64,000 nt of DNA from assembly GCA_030549495.1 (NCBI GenBank), contig JAUIRK010000838.1, positions 1 through 64,000 of the forward strand. The letters are read 5' to 3'. How positions within the stretch are numbered: position 1 is the first letter of the stretch; every line of letters starts with the position of its first letter. Below, piece by piece: positions 32,901 to 47,900 of the stretch. The notes beneath the pieces were generated by a model. It was not told the origin of the DNA and did no database searches. It was given only the letters and a program-made list of their open reading frames with translations. Source of the stretch: Nectonema munidae (lineage: Eukaryota > Nematomorpha > Nectonematoida > Nectonematidae). The position numbers and the translations under genes are program-made.

Positions 32901-35900
32901 TACGCAAACAATGAAAGAGAGCTATGCGACTTATTTAGAATATCTTTATCTTCTTAATTCCTTCTATCCCCCTGTTTTACATAAGAAATGCAAAGGCTTG
33001 TGGAACAAGGGCTGCCGCCTCAAAAACACTAATTTGAGCCCCTCCCCAATATTAACTTCTCGTGTATGACATTTTATTTTATCTCTATCTGCATACCTAG
33101 GTCTAGGAATGTTTGTGTGAGGATGTGTAAATATGCATCCGTGTCTCTAAATTTGTGAAATTCTTATTACGGGCGTGTGTTTTCGTATGATTGTGCATTT
33201 TTTGAATTCATCACAATTTTTCTAAAGGCACTCGAACATAATTTTGGCAAAAATTATGTCTATAGTCACGTATCTCGATAGTAATCATTACCTCAAAATC
33301 GTCCAAAAATGATTGCATTTGTATAACTCTCTCCTCTCTTTTGCATTCTCTAGTTGTGTTCCTGCAATTTATCTTTGGCTCATCCTCAAATTTCACAAAT
33401 TACATGGCGTAATTTATTAAACTGTCATTTAAATATCATTAGTTGAGAGTTTGTGCAATTGCCAATACGGTGTAGAGACCATACCCAGGTCGAATGCTTA
33501 CCAATGACATGAAATCTTAATGAATACTTTTGAACTGTCAAACATTCTTCAGAATTTTGAGGTTGTGTTGCTTCTTCCAATAGGAGTACTTTTATTTTGA
33601 AAACAATTAGATATCTCTAAGCAACAATAAACTTTAATTATTTTACTTGTTAGAATTTGTCTAGCTGCTGGTAAATGAATGATATGCACTCTTGTGAACA
33701 ACTTTTTATCGATAAACATATACAAAGGAAAGTGAATTGAGAAAGAATGATATTTAAAATTATTTTTATTTTATTTTTTGAAAAGTTTACACATTTAAAC
33801 TGGAGTGTTATTTTATTTTTAGCAAACAAATTGAAATAATGTTAATTGAAAATTTTATGCGTAAAATTTTGCAGATAAAATGTGGGTAAAAATTAATACG
33901 CGTTTTACCGGGTAACTTTACGGGTGTATGCAAGTGCAGTTTGTAGAGTAGGGTCTTTGCCAGTTCGAACCGGTGCTTTTTAGGATTAGGTGAAGTTTAG
34001 CTGCCACTCATTTTGTATTCTGATTGGATAAGTTTTAGTTGATTAGAAAAAAGGAGAGAAATTAATCCCGCTAATAAAACTAGTTTTGTCCCAAGGATTT
34101 GCCAAGTTAGCGTGCCTTTTTGATTGTAGTGTGTGAATTGCTTATCTTCAATTTTTCGCTTATGAGTGCATTGATCACTGTTAGCTGTAATTATTTTTGT
34201 TGAAGTCGATCATTTGCCTACTTTTTCAAATTTAAGACATATTGACGACTAACATCAAAAATGGTAAACATAAATGCGTAAATTGTATTTCATCATATCT
34301 CTACACTACCTGAATACTCGTATGTTAAAACAAAATTTTTATATGATCAATAAGTATTATTGATTACTTAAAGTTTGATGGTCATCATCATTATATAATG
34401 GAATTATTTTCAAAATAATTTTGTATCTCTTATCTGCTGCAAATGTGTTTTGTAGCACTTGTTTTGTTGTCTTTGTTAATGTTATGTTTGTGTGAAATTT
34501 AAAAAATGTCATAAATAGACTAGAAATGCATCGGATATCCGCAAAACGTTCTTTCATTCTCTTAAAATCCTCTTGCGCTCATCATTTACCGTTTTATTTT
34601 CCTCTAACTTTTCTTTAGGCGAACACTATTTTTAAATCGCGTTTAGATCGCTGTTTTATCCCTCTTCATCTTCATATATAGCTTGAAAATTGATTTTGGC
34701 CGCAATTATGTATCACTGGTATTGAATTTGTATAAATAGTAATATTCCTGAACTTTTTTGTCCTCCCAGGAAATTAATTGAGTAATAAAAATGTGATATT
34801 TAAGTTGGATGTCTAATCTCTTTATATGCGTGTCCTACATATGTTTGCTTATTGAGCCGTTATGATTTCACATGTAACTCACTTTTAGTTTGAATTTCAT
34901 CAATCTTTCCGATTTCTAAAATAGTTATCGGAATCCTCACACTTTTTCTAATGACAGCTATGGTTGCATGTATTTCTTTCAATCTTCTCGCTTTTCACAA
35001 TATTATTGCATCGCGATATGAAGAAAAGCTGACAACATTGAGTTATAGGAAGGAGAGGAGTTTCATGTGTTTCGGGAGAGTTAATTACACACAGAAAATA
35101 TTTTTTTATTTCAAGGCAAAGAAATGAACGTTATGGTTGTTGCATATCCTGCTTACAACAATGAAACTTCTTATCTTTGATTACTTTTCCACGATTTTAT
35201 ATACACTCGTCTTCGCTTGATTAAATTCTAAGCCAGTATTAATGTTTTTTGCATTTCTTCCATCATTCAAAATGAAGGTATTATTCCATCAAAGGAATTA
35301 TGAATACGCACATGAAGACATTTACAATCTCGTACGCCGCACCACACACTGCATGCATTCACCATAATTCATTTCGCTCACTCAAACACATCTCCCTACT
35401 ACATGCCAACTTATACAAAATAGTTTATATTGAAAGATGCTCAGAGATTAAATAATAATCTAATTGAAAATGATCCATAGTAGCTCATTTGATTTTACAG
35501 AAGTTTCCTGCTTTTCATCATATCTATTCCTCAACAATTTATGATATAGTAGTACCAAGGCACACTGTTTTGCTACATCATTATATCTTTCTTCATGTTT
35601 CAAGATTTTGTGTGTCCTTTTTAATGCATGTAAAATTGCTTGCAAGCACTTGTTCAATTGGCCAATATCAACTTCACCGTATTGTAATACTCCTATATAT
35701 TAGATCAGTGTTTCTCAACTTTTTCTGCCAGGGACCCCTTTGATGAATTTTCAAAATTTAATTCCTCCTCTCAGTTTCCTTAAATGTATGCTTCAAAATT
35801 TGCATTGCAATTTTTTCTCAATATTTACATGGAATTTTTTTAATACAAGTTTCTTTATCAGTGTTCTCTCAAGATCACTGGAGGAAACCATAATACATAT

Positions 35901-38900
35901 GCATTTACATAAAATATTTTTATAGTGAAGTTATACATATTTTATGGTCAGATTTTTACCTGAAAAAAATAGGAAAATAACAAAAATATATGATTTTTTT
36001 AAGTAAAAAGATGTAAAAAAAACATTTAAAAAACTTAAATCATAAAAATTTCGATACAATCTCACAGATTTGTTTTGTCTAGAGGTTTTTTTTATAAATA
36101 TTTTGTTCTTTTTTATTAACATTTTTTATTTTTTCGTTTTTAAGCTTTCTTCTTGTTATTTTTTTTATCCTTTTTTTATATAAATTTTTCCATGCAGATT
36201 TTACAAATTTATAATGTCTAAAGATTTTTAAAATGTTTTTTACTAAAATTTTCTTTCTCTTTGTGACTTTTTGTTTCTTCCAGTTTCTTCCTTTAAAAAG
36301 TCTGCCCCATATTTTATAATAAATAAAATGCTGCTTTTTTATATTTAAATTAAAATCTAAAAGAATTTATTAATGGTACCGTAGGGCGTTTTCATCGAAA
36401 AGGCACAATTGCGCCGCTGGTATCGAACTATGAGGAAAGCAAGCTTGATCTAGGATCGAACCCAAGACCTTGAGTTATCGAATCCAGCATCTAACCAACC
36501 ATACTCACGCCAAGTGTACGGAATTTATGAAAATAACTTATTTATCTGAATAGATATATTAAAAAAATTCTTGTAAAAAAAAATACGACCAAATTTATCA
36601 CTGTCAAAAACGAAGATTAGATCTTTAAAAAACAACATTCCAAATTTCTTTGCCTTATTGAAGTTTTGATTGCTAAACTAAATAAGCGCTTAATTTTGTC
36701 ATTTAAATATATTTGAAAAGAACTACAAAAAGATTGAAATCGCTAAGACCAACGAAGAAATGATGCGAATACGATATGAACAATAATACCAATCCCTTTC
36801 CATTGTCATTTTTAAATGCCAGTAAAGCAGAAGATTAGAGCATTTATAAAAGCAAAGATATACAATTAACTCATGTGTAATTTCCCAAAACAAAATTCAA
36901 GTGGATAATCAATCCAATTACTTAACCCATTAAGTACGATAGAAATCAGACGATATTTAAAAAAACGCAGACGATTTATATTCAAAGTCATTGAAAAAAG
37001 CAGACGAAGATGAAATTACTTATGTTCCCAAATGGGAACATTGGGACTTAATGGGTTAAGTCTACTTTTTCTAGAACGAAATCTGTTGTTGATTGTTTCG
37101 AATACACTAGAATGTGAAAAGTTCAATATTTACAAATTTGAATATCTATTGTATTTTAATACCTTTATGTATTTTTAGCTTGAATTTACACAAACACAGT
37201 ATTTCTCAAATCCAGTCTCCATCCAACTTAACAAATTCTTTTCACTCAAAATTCCCTTCCTCCTCATTTTCAATTGATCCAAGTTACAGGTTCCTAAATT
37301 TATCTTTGTTATCAATATATCAATATTTTTCACATAACACAATGTGAAATTCACTAAACATTTTTGAGTCCACTAACTATAAATATTTATTATTGAAAAA
37401 TCTGAATATATTTATTAACATTCATTATGTTTTATGAAACATTTAGAAGGTAGTTAGAAAATTTTGAAAAGTGAGAAATACTTTGCAATCCATTACTTCA
37501 TCCTACTTACCTTTCCCAATATAACCAAAGCATAATGTGTCCTATTTCAAGGATACTCTAATATAAGTAGCCTCGCTCAAAGGCTTATATCATTTTGTGG
37601 CAAATGAGATATTAAGATGGGTGGTAGTGAGAAGGCTTTCCATTCAAACTCAAAAATGGGAATTATTTATAATTTGAAAAAATTTTAATTACACCAGTTT
37701 GCTTGGTATAATAGCTGCTTTTGACCAGAAGTGTCAAAGATACGGCCAACAGACTTCTCATTTTACAGTGGATGAATCAAATTTATCACAAGATATCGAC
37801 TGGAAATTATTCACTTACAGTTTCTCTGATTAAAAACAACTTTATTACCACGTAATTTATTGCTTGCTTATCAATATCTTGTTTCAAAATATTCAAAAAT
37901 AACTTTATTGTTTTAAAAATGCTCTGTATGTTTGGCACGACTTATCTTTGCAAGCAGGAATGAATTTTAATAATTCTAAGAACAGAACAGCATTACTAAC
38001 TGATCAGGTAAATGATGAATTTTGAGACTTTTCGCTGATGCCAATTAAACTCCTGATATTGGTCAAAGTGTTAAGAAGAGATGTCAATCAAGTTTCTGGA
38101 AAATCGAAAAAGATAAACTAAAAATAGAAATTTCATTCAAACCTGGTTAATAATATTACTCTGTTAATTGATTGTTGTACTGAAGATCATCATCATTCTT
38201 CCCCACATATTTAAGTGAAACGGCATAAATGGTATGGCGATATTGCGTAGTGCTTTTAAGTTCCCAGTGTAGCATGACTGAATCGCAAGTTTACATTCCA
38301 CTTGTTATTGAGGATAGTTATATGCCCAGACAACGAATTGTCAGAATTTCTATAAAGAAATTCTTTTTCTTTTTTGTTCAATGCGGTTTACAATTCCCCA
38401 CAACGTTATAATGGCGCGTAACTAAAAAAAATGATACTAAAGACAACATTTTCAAAATAGTACTAAGACAAAATTTTTATACTATAAATAGAATGTATAA
38501 AAAGAAAAAGACTTTATAGTGTTTGCTTTATAAAAAAAATCATGATTCTAAAGACAAAATATTCGTTTCATTCATTTTTTTCCTTCTTAGATCATTGGGA
38601 AATATCTCACAAACGTACAGCCCATACAAAAAGTCATATTCACCAAGTTTAATTAATTCTCCTTTAAAGGGAAGGTAAAGTATTTTCATTTAATATAAAT
38701 ATATTTTAGTCTTATTTCCTTCTTTTACCTTCAACCGCCTATTTTTCTAAAAGATGTTCTTTATATAATAATCATTTGAAACTCTATGCATTTGTTAGTT
38801 ATGAATTTAAAGAAATTTCTTTGTTAATTCCCAAATTTGGAACGTAGTGCATTTCTTGACAGGATACCCTTCCTGACGTAAATCGGGTGTCTGCAAACTA

Positions 38901-41900
38901 AACAAGAAATTTTATTTTGGGGACATATTGAATCGAACCTGACACCTTTGGAATGAAATCGTGGAGCTCTAACCACCACGCCACTTGCGCCATGTCTGCC
39001 TATATATAGGTAGAGATGTATTACATAAACTTTAATAACTCTTAAGGTGATTACTCAAAAAATTTCATTATTATACAAACCTTTTTCATCTGCCAATTAT
39101 GCTTTTATTCTTTGAAATTCAACTTTCATTTTTTTGTCTTTACAATAGTATTCCATTTTTAGCATTAATCATTTGCCGCGTTTAAATGTAAAATTACATT
39201 ATTACGTTATATTTTTTGTTTTTTCAAAAATCATTAAAAGTTGTCATTTTCTTTTGTTCCATTTTGCAAATATTATTGGCTTTTTGTGTTGATGCGTAGG
39301 ATTGCATCAATGTTCGATTTTAAGCCCCTTTTTTATTTAATATCATTCTTGCTAAAATTCTTAAGGATTTAATTAAAGAAGATACGAGTGAGATTTTATA
39401 TGCAGGTGATATAGTACTAATGGGAGAATCTTCTGAAGAATTTAGTAAAATGATTAGCACATGGTATGAGACACTAGAGAAAAAAGGTACAGGAATACTA
39501 AGTGGATGAAAATTAGCGATTCTTTTAAGGGTACTGAGAACACAGTTTCCAAAATAGATCCATGTGGAGTTTGTGGGAAAAGAGTTAAAAGAAACTCTAT
39601 TCTTTGTGTACATTGCAATAAGTGGGCACATAAAAAATGCTCAAACATTAAGGGCAGTTTGATAAATACAACAAATTTTAAGTGTAGCTGCTGTTTAAGT
39701 TTCAACCCAAATACTGATGTAGTATTGGAAGAAAAAGTAGTAGTAGGCGGCGTAGAATTAGAAGAGGTTAAACAATTTTGTTATTTACGTGAGGTTTTAG
39801 ACAAAACAGGTAGTGTAGGTAACTCAACATTTGTGAACATAGAATACAACTAGCTTGGAAAAAATTGAAAGCGTTAAGTGGATGCAATAGTATCTTTTCG
39901 TTAAAATTAATGGGTTTTCTTTATAGAAGTTGTATTAGGTCTAGTTTAGTGTATAGTGGCCAAAGTTGGGCTTTAAAAGAATCTGAGAAAAATAGACTAA
40001 ACACCACAGAGATGAGGGTGTTAAGAATCATGTGCAAATTTAATTTAAAAGATAAGAAGTTTATGTCAAGTAAATGAAATAAATAAAGTATTAGAAATAC
40101 AAAGGTTAAGGTGGTTTGAGCATGTAAATAGAAGACCTTCCAGTGATCTAATTAAAGAAGCTTATAAAATTCAAACTTTAGGTAAGAGTAAAGGCAGGCC
40201 AAAGATGACATGGATAGAAGTAGTCAAAAAAGACATCAGCAAAAGACATTTAACATTAGGGGACGAGCAAAATAGAAATGAATGAAGCCGCAAAATAATG
40301 AGAGATCAATCTAATTTTGTCTAAAATGCCATAGTGGTAAAAACCGGCTAAACCTCAGCGTGCTGGGAAAACTAGCCGTAAAATTGATTATTATAATAAT
40401 ATTATTATTATTTTTATGTTGATGCGGGTATCTTAATATTAAAATGCGGTAAAGTATGTCTGAAGCTCAAACTCATGAACATATCTGGCAAAGATACATG
40501 AATCTAAAAATTTGACGTAAAAGTGAATCAACATTTACATTGTAATGTGGTCTTTCTAGGAAACTTAATTTATACTACAATTTCCTTATCTACTCCAAGA
40601 AACACTATCTTGTTTAAAAATTGTCTTTAAAAATAATATTATCTTGCTTTAATTTGCAAAAAAATATTTGTTTTTAAAATACTTTTGATTTCTTATGAAT
40701 CATTACGCAATCTTTTTTTAGGATTTCCCATAAGTTTTAAAAAATAAAGAAAAAAGTTAAACACAAAGTTATAAATATAAAATATTGAATGAGTTTTGAA
40801 TTTTGCTTACATATGCCAACAGTTGGTTAAAATACGATTTAATTTTCTTGACGCTTGAAGGATAATTCTAAAAGAAAATTTTGAAATGGAAAAAAATATT
40901 TAAAAGTAATAGCTCTCATATTTCAAAAAAAATTTATAAAAGCAAAAAAATTGCAGAAAATACAATTGGCAGGCTTTTATTCTATTTGTCTAAGTCACAT
41001 TTAATACATTACTCTAAGCCCATGTGGTAAAAATTTATTTAGCTACAGCTTCTACCTCCTTACTTTTTAAATGCATACATAAAAATAATTGAAATGGTTT
41101 TTTTATCAAGCTGCTTTAGATTTTAAGTATAAACATTTTTTATCAACCAACTTTTAGCCTTGGACTGAAATGACATAAAGCTAATTGAAAAAGGTAATCA
41201 GAGTTTTAATTGTCAAAGTGCAATGCTTGAAAGTCTATATATAAAGTTTTATATAACTTCATTTGCATTGACCTAAAAAGCTCACTAAATATCCTTACAT
41301 GTGTTTATTCTTCTTTAGAAATAAAGATGTTGTATGGAATGCAGGTATGAAGGAACATTTGAAATATTAAAAAACGCGTATGTTTGCACTTCTTTATTTT
41401 AGATTCTTGCAGCTACGAAATAACACTACACGATAAAACGCATAACCTTTTTGCGCCTGCCGGCTTCAAATATGAAACATTCAATTCAAAATCCCATCTT
41501 CCAAAAAAACATTTGCAGCTGGACTGGATTTTTGGGTATCAGGGTCGTAGGAGTCGCAATAATATGTTTTATCTTCCTTCCGGTATCTTTTTCTTCAATT
41601 TATTCAAACCTTTCTTATGTAGTTATTCTTTGAATTTTTTTTTATTCTTTTAACCCTTTGAGGACCAAAAAATTTTTTCAATGGAATTTTATATACTTAA
41701 AGAAGACGGATCTTCAAAGGAAAGCAGTGTTTCCCACCTGGCTCTATGTTGACCCCCAAGGGTCCACATAAAAATTCGGATAAAAAATTTAAAAGAAAAC
41801 TTTGAACACATTTATATGTTGCTGCAATATAATTTAAAAACGTATGCGTGTTATTCCTAAATAAGTAATACCTTTGTTATCAAGGCAACATTTTTCGTGG

Positions 41901-44900
41901 CTGTGATGCACTAAGAGCAATAAAGAAGTAGTTTAGCCCCAAAATTATGTTTCTCCTCAGGCGTCTACAAGAGCGTATATTATTTCGTGTTCATCAAAAA
42001 CAATCTAAAGCTTTTCTTTGGTACTCTCCAAAATAAAAATGGTTGAACATTAGGTAAAATAAATTGTATAAATAAAAACGCTGAATAAACACTTGCTACT
42101 GCTTCGTATCTGTTTAAACCAGGGGTTTGGGAAAATTTTTTTACCCCTAAACCCCTTCATACAACATTTGTCTTCACATCGACCCCCACATAGAAATGTT
42201 TCATAAAAGCATTAATCAATGTCAACAATTAAGAGAGAAATAGAAACCAAAAATGTTTCAACTATACCATGTGCTAAACTATGTTTTAAAAGAAAAAGGA
42301 GATTTATTACTACTATAAAGTAAAAAAAGCATAGAACAATTTGGTAAGTTTTTCTATCTTATCGACCCCTAAAGATCTGTTATGGACCCCCAGGGGTCGA
42401 GATATCGCCCACTTTGCCGACCCCTGGTTACAAATCCTTTTTAACTTCAGAATTGGAATACTTTTTTTTATAATGGAAAATTTTTATAATTTTATTGAAA
42501 TATTTTTAAATTCCATATTGTGAATGTTTAACGCAAAATCACTTTATTTTGGATTCTCGCAATAAGATTTTTCTTAATTAGAATTTTTATATATTTAATA
42601 AAGTTGTATGTTTATGAAAAATTATTAATTTATTACATTTTTCAATAAGTGGAATTGTGTATCAAAAAAAATCAATTTGAAAAATACATAAAATATTTCG
42701 CAAAAATCTCAAATTTCATTTATAAACTTTCAAAATTAAAATGTTATTAAGAAATTTTTATTCCTATTTTGAAATTAAAAAAAGACCTCGTTTACCTTCT
42801 AGGAATCTTGCTTTGGAAAAGATTAAACACCTAACATAACTAAGTTTCTGTAGTTGGGGGTTCACACCAAACATGGTTGGGAATCGTGCTTTAAAGTATT
42901 TATATCCGAAATTTTGGCAGCTCAAAAAGGTATAAAATTTTAAAATGTGCAATATAAGCTTCTTCTAGTACAAAAATATATTATCACAATAAAGATTTAA
43001 TTTTTAAGTCAATTCGCGCTAATTTAGATTTTTCTATTTGTTCAAAGTAATTTATACTATCCAGGACGTGTCATTTTTTAATTATGCTCTAAAAGGATAA
43101 ATTCATTTGACTTTATCAAATCGTTTTAGTGATGATCAATCAGTTTGTAAAACATTTAAACGAACTGTTTTTTGCATAAACGCCATGTTTCTAATATTTT
43201 ATCCTGAAGTAAATTGGAAAATAAAATATATCTCGCTAAAATTGAGTATCCTGCTCAAATAAATCTGACAACTTTTTTACAGAACTTTTAGACCCTTCAG
43301 CGAGGATTTTAACAAAGTCATTATTTTACTGTCGTTGAATCATAAAGTCATAAAAAAACCTTGTTTATAAAATTGATTATAAATCCCCAGCATCTATTTA
43401 GCTTCCTAAACTTGCTAACGTTTAATCCTTGTTTTAAGGCATCGTTGTTTATCCCATCTCATTTGTTGTTGTCCTGTACGATGTGAATAAACGCACACAA
43501 CGCCACTATACAGAGCATAAAGCTGAAATTAAAAGGTTCCTTTTTTTCTTTCCTACTGTCATATTTATACATTTGCTATACAATTTACATTTTTTTACTC
43601 CTTTTACAAATTATTATTCTTTTGTTAAATAAATTTTTAAAACAGTATTTTATGTTGGTAATTTATGTTAAAAAAGCGTGTACTGTTGTTATCAAACTTA
43701 ATATTTATTCTGTGTAAGTTTTACTCTTTTTATGCCATTCTATTTAGTTTTTTTGCAATACTATTTTGCCTTTTTGTCATTCTAACTAAATAATCACATG
43801 TGTTTTTTAAAATCATATTTAATCAATTAAAAAGATACTTCCAAATTAAAGTGCAAACTTTTTTTTTAATTAAAAAAGTAAATGAAAAATTAAAAAAAAT
43901 TATTGTTGAAGAAATAAAAAAATTTGTAACGATTTAAATGCTAATTCGTTGTGAAAATTTTAGAAAATTTAACATAAAAATAAATTTGAAATATCAAAAA
44001 AGTGTTCAAATAAAAATGACACATGTCAAAACAATATAATCATAACAGCATCAAAAAATTGAATTAAACTCTTGATCCCAGATAATAATCTTCCTATCTT
44101 TTCCGCCAGTTATGATATTTTTTGCAAAAGGACAAAATCGAATTGCAAAAAGACCAAATAGAATTAAAAATAGTATATTATTTGAAAATTTTAGGAAAAC
44201 TTGCAAACCTTAATTATAACGAAGAATGTTCTGAGTTTGTTTGTTTTGTTGAAAATTTTTTAGAGCGTTATTTACTTCATTTTGAATTAAAAAATGAATC
44301 TTTTTCATATTAACCCGTTTAAGGCTAAGCAAAGCAGACAATATCTAAAAAAAACGCAGACGATTTATATTCAAAGTCATTGAAAAAAACAGACGAAGAT
44401 GAAATTACTTATGTTCCAAAATAGGAACATTTGCCGTAAATGGTTTAAATAAACCTCATAAGACCAAGTTATATATCATTTAAGATGTTGATAATAATTT
44501 GAACAAATTGACTTTTGGTAGATAAACTTCCGCTTTGAAAAGGGAATGGTAGTTACGCAGAATCTAAAGATCCATTTGTTTCAAAGGATTTAATCCATTT
44601 AAAAAAATAGATTTTATATATCTTTAATAGATGTTTTTTTATTAAAGGGACTTGTAATCAATTAAGTAGAAAATGGGAAATCTCTGGATATACAGGATAT
44701 ATCATATTTACATCGTATATATGATATCATTCATCTTCACCCTCTGTTCCTTGTTTTCCTTTCACGTAACAGTAGATTTGATCTTAAGTAGACCAGAGTG
44801 GTTGGAAATTTAATGTTCAAAGAATTTATTAAAATATAAGTTTTACTGTTTCAATCAGTATCAATGTGTTCAATTATCGGGCTTAATTTTTCTATTTACC

Positions 44901-47900
44901 TATCATTGAACAAAGTAGGTAATCTTTATATGTGCCATATTTAAATGTAAACGTATTTAGCAATATTTTCAACTACGTCTATCATTGTATATTTTGTAAT
45001 CATTGTTCACTTACTTTTTAGTTTAGCGACGCATCCTGACCGATTGCTTATCGCAAGTGGACAGGTGACAGCGATTGATACCTCAGATGCGCCTAGCAAT
45101 AAAGAGTTGTTGGTTTGCTTTTTTTTCTTCAAATACGTGTACTCTGTCATCTTTATGTTTTTCTTTGAAATTTCGTCTTTGTTTAAAGGATTTTTTACTT
45201 TAAAGTAAACTCTTGAGAGTCATTATTTTTTAGTTTCAATTACGGTGCAAAAAAATTTGAAACTAAATTTTAACCCATTAAGTCCCAATGTTCCCATTTG
45301 GGAACATAAGTAATTTCATTGTCGTCTGCTTTTTTCAATGACTTTGAATATAAATCGTCTGCGTTTTTTAGATATCTTCTAATTTCTATGGTACTTAATG
45401 GGTTAAACATTCTATTTTTCCATGATATGAAGACTATCATATATGAATATAAATTTCATATAAAAACTCAATTTTTACTGAAAATTAATTCATTTTGCTG
45501 AATTTTAAATATAGTTTTAAATATACAGTCAATAATCTTTTAGAATTTGATATAAAATATGCGAAAGGATTTAGAATGGTAAATTTAGTTTCAAATGTTT
45601 ATATACACATTTTTGCAACTGGAAAGGAATGAGTGCCAGAATAATAATTTTTTTATATTTATTTTTGGAACAGTTAAAATACACGTATCCAATGCATGCT
45701 TGTTTTGTATTTGCTTCATTTTAACATTATTTTTTATTTTAATTACATGATATCCAATTTTTAGTAATGAGAAAACAATCTAGATTTTTTGCTTAGGGTG
45801 ATGAAAAAAGAGTATAATTTTTTGATTTTTTTATACAATGAGACACCCTTTCATTGTATTTTTGTTATAGAAATCAATAAATCAACTTTCATTCAAAAAA
45901 TGTTTTTCCTTTTTTTTCAAATTAAGTATGTAGCATAACTGTGACATTTTAGGCAACTAAAAATAAGTTATAGTACACTGAATATTAGACACTTTGATTT
46001 CGACACTACACTTGAGTAATATTAGTAACCGCGATTTTGTTGATCGCTTAATTCATTTTGTAATATCTTATAACCGATCGATTAACTGTTTAATTTGCGG
46101 CAAATTATGACTTCATATACATAAGACAAAAATCTTTCGCCAAGAAAAGGGAAACAACGAAGACAATTTTATTAGAAAAATTGGCAATTCGTTTGCAAAA
46201 ACACTTATAATTACACAAGATAATATTTTAAATATGTTAATTTGTTATGATTTGCTAAAAGCTCTGCGAGTTGGTGATGAATTACGACGGTTCAGTCAAT
46301 GTGAAATAGTAAGCCATATTAATCGGTTAATTTTAACTGAATACCATCACTACTTTTGAAGTACAGCTACCATGTTTTACTTTTTTTCTACTGGACTTTA
46401 TATAAATTCATTTTTGTCTCTAGGGAAAATCTCATTCAACAAAAATAGATCATCCTATTATAGGTTAAATGTCTTGTCTTGTATAACAATGGTACCCCAT
46501 TTTAACGTTTTCATATATTTCAGCGCATTAAAAAACGAGACCGACGCCAGAATTTGTGAGTGATAGTTAAATTCATGTTATGGATAAAAAAGATATAAAT
46601 ATTTCATTTTTTTAATAATGCAAGAAAAATTTCTAATATGAACAATTTACAAGAAAGCATGCTTTTTTTACCATGAAATTTGTTGTATAGTGTAGTTAGT
46701 CCGAGATTAAGAGCTCAGCGCTATTGAGATTAATGAACAAAATTGTAGAATATACTAAAAAAACGATATTATTGAGTAGTTACTCTAGAAATATCCTTTT
46801 AAATAGAAATCATTTAGTTTACTAAGCCTATCCTAATTACAAGACTTTTTTAAAACGATTTTCCTTTACTCCTTTAAAACTAAGTGAAACGATGATAATA
46901 TATATATTCCAAGTTTTTATACAATAATTGTGTTTTTTCAGCCACATGTCAGAATATGGGATCGAGTTTCAATGCAAACAGTTAAACTGATTGGTTTGGG
47001 ATACTTTGAAAAAGCTGTATCATGCATTGTTTTCTCCAGAGTAGTAAGATTTTATATTAAGAATAACGGAGTTTTACTTTAACTGATTTGCTTCCAGAAA
47101 GAACTTGACGAATTTTATGTAACGCGATAATCAAGATGTCTGTCATTTTAAAATTACCCATAACAAAAAAACTAATTTTATAATATATATCATTCTATTT
47201 TTTTATTTCCTGGCTTTATTCTATTTTTAACTGTAAAGTTAAAAAATAAGAACTTCAAATTGAATCGACCAAGTTTCAAATTATTTCGATGTATATTTCA
47301 CATTATTAAGATTATCAAATTTCAATCATTTTACTCACTTTTCTATGATGCTCATGTAAAATGAAGACTTCCTAAATCTTAGCACATTCCATACGAGAAA
47401 AACTAGACTAGATTTGATTTAAAAAAATGAATAAATTATCTGTGTCACTTAAAACTGATTTTTGGATGATGTGTTAAAATAATTTCAGTTATTTGCCTAT
47501 CTTAAACCTCTCCTTATCTATCTATAGCATCTAGGTGAAGAACATTTGTGTTTGATTAATAATATTAAACATCCAATAGACTAATATAAATTATAACTGG
47601 TTAACTCAACCAATTAAAAGAATTTTAAAGTCTTGTGGACAATTTCAAAGACTAGTCTCCCGTATTCATTTCAATTGAATTTTATATATTTAAAGCTGAC
47701 AATTTTCATTTCTTGTAAGACTGATGTCACTTTGATGCTGAAAGGATAAACGAACAGAGTCGACTATTGTGGACTTTGCAAATTAAAATCTCGCTTTACA
47801 TTTGATATCGTCATGTTATTCTAGTCTTTAAATCTGTGATTATTATTAATGAAGAAATGTCACTTCACCTGTCTTTTGTAGGATGGGGGAAGATTATTGG

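Noticed and set aside
33925-33990. tRNA-like head with an AGTTCGAACCGG B-box-like motif
   Set aside because: A box weak and no cloverleaf ends or SINE body match to the other families.
35706-35760. CAGTGTTTCTCAAC as the left end of a hAT MITE
   Set aside because: The start is typical, but no matching right end or target duplication was found within several hundred bases; similar lone starts at 48,789 and 53,551 were left out for the same reason.
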